The notes under the pieces were generated by a model. That model worked only from the letters and a program-made list of their open reading frames with translations, searched no databases and was not told the origin of the DNA. Positions 63,687 to 64,000 of a stretch of DNA of 64,000 nucleotides are shown here, piece after piece. Origin of the DNA: Reinekea marina (GTDB lineage Bacteria; Pseudomonadota; Gammaproteobacteria; Pseudomonadales; Natronospirillaceae); the NCBI RefSeq assembly GCF_030409715.1, contig NZ_JAUFQI010000001.1, positions 62,001 through 126,000 of the forward strand, given 5' to 3'. The stretch's first letter is position 1. Every line of letters begins with the position of its first letter. The position numbers and the translations under genes are program-made.

Positions 63687-64000
63687 TTACAGTGTTTTAG
63701 CCAATGTATCGAGCCCATGTTGAAAGCCATTCACTAAATCATCTGCATCTTCAATACCAATTGAACAGCGAATCATTTGCTCACTGATGCCAGCCGCAGC
63801 ACGATTTTGTGGACCCATTTCATAAAAAATAGTGCTGGCCATAGGCAAAGCTAAGGTTCGGTTGTCACCTAGGTGCGTCGCATTGATCACGATATCGATA
63901 CTGTCGAGCAAGGTTGCGCAATCGTAACCTGGTTTTAGATCGAAACTTAAAATAGCACCAAAGCGCTTAAACCATTTCTCAGCTTTTTGGTGCTGCGGAT
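63687..64000 (-). CDS. Cys/Met-metabolism PLP-dependent enzyme, C-terminal part (partial)
   Basis: About 104 codons of the C-terminus of a fold type I PLP enzyme of the cystathionine gamma-synthase/O-acyl-homoserine sulfhydrylase family; the rest lies beyond the window edge. Features: FGAILSFDLKPGYDCATLLD, NATHLGDNRTLALPMAST (usual NATSLGGVESL-type position) and the signature SEQMIRCSIGIEDADDLV near the end. The GDNRTLALPMAST variant is typical of O-succinylhomoserine or O-acetylhomoserine sulfhydrylases, so methionine synthesis is likely, but the exact enzyme cannot be fixed from the fragment. Confidence 0.85.
   Translation of the reverse strand, partial: PQHQKAEKWFKRFGAILSFDLKPGYDCATLLDSIDIVINATHLGDNRTLALPMASTIFYEMGPQNRAAAGISEQMIRCSIGIEDADDLVNGFQHGLDTLAKTL

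Noticed and set aside
1..64000. tRNA/rRNA genes, prophage, toxin-antitoxin or defence systems
   Set aside because: I looked for cloverleaf-like sequences, integrases, restriction, toxin and phage structural genes and found none; the only mobile item is the IS element.

Overview
The window is chromosomal DNA of a gammaproteobacterium, moderately AT-leaning by eye. It has the divergent crc-pyrE pair, lptM-lysA-dapF-DUF484, rppH-ptsP and rpiA/ilvA arrangements familiar from Pseudomonas and its marine relatives. A marine Oceanospirillales-like host is my best guess, from gene content only. Coding density is high, nearly all genes are housekeeping or metabolic, and I see no rRNA, tRNA, CRISPR array, prophage or recognisable defence locus.

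Layout. 1-7 kb: end of a membrane protein gene, a GIY-YIG protein with a small basic partner, an RND efflux adaptor-pump pair and an orphan amino-acid binding protein. 7-13 kb: comM, crc divergent from pyrE, DUF4124 and DUF547 envelope proteins, a VTT membrane protein and a PagL-like lipid A deacylase. 13.2-15.4 kb: the only clearly accessory stretch. A tandem array of about 250-bp units is interrupted by an IS1111-type (IS110 family) element whose exact ends can be read because intact units preserve the empty site. 15.5-21.5 kb: lptM (a 38-codon lipoprotein gene), lysA, dapF, DUF484, aspartoacylase and DUF1631. 21.7-24.9 kb: folA, a Bcr/CflA-type MFS pump and leucine dehydrogenase. 24.9-35.1 kb: a MalT-like regulator, hemL and a leucine/isovalerate catabolic operon (isovaleryl-CoA dehydrogenase, both methylcrotonyl-CoA carboxylase subunits, HMG-CoA lyase). 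35-41.7 kb: hybrid kinase, PAP2 phosphatase, Smr nuclease, CpxRA-like system, YbaK and DUF2147. 41.7-47.2 kb: rpiA, ilvA, threonine aldolase and typA. 47-57 kb: orphan binding protein, ptsP-rppH, HAD hydrolase, imelysin-like lipoprotein, rlmI, cysQ, hslR-hslO and HlyU-like. 57-64 kb: hemH, an Na+/solute symporter-histidine kinase fusion, two unknown small proteins, a LuxR-type response regulator and the 3' part of a Cys/Met-metabolism PLP enzyme.

How it fits together. Leucine dehydrogenase plus the isovaleryl-CoA operon would take leucine toward acetoacetate and acetyl-CoA. The branched-chain keto-acid dehydrogenase and the methylglutaconyl-CoA hydratase are not in the window. An 18-bp perfect palindrome overlaps a plausible promoter of that operon. 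Crc, a post-transcriptional carbon-catabolite repressor in Pseudomonas, is encoded here. Two sequences matching its AAnAAnAA-type target motif touch the translation starts of the symporter-kinase gene and the biotin-carboxylase gene, an untested but coherent link.

Most interesting: (1) the IS1111-type element with a 283-bp 3' non-coding end that contains short matches to both halves of its own target, as expected for a guide (bridge/seek) RNA; (2) the repeat family it targets; (3) two hairpins that bury the Shine-Dalgarno sequences of a DUF547 gene and of hemL. I did not find a wholly new multi-gene system.
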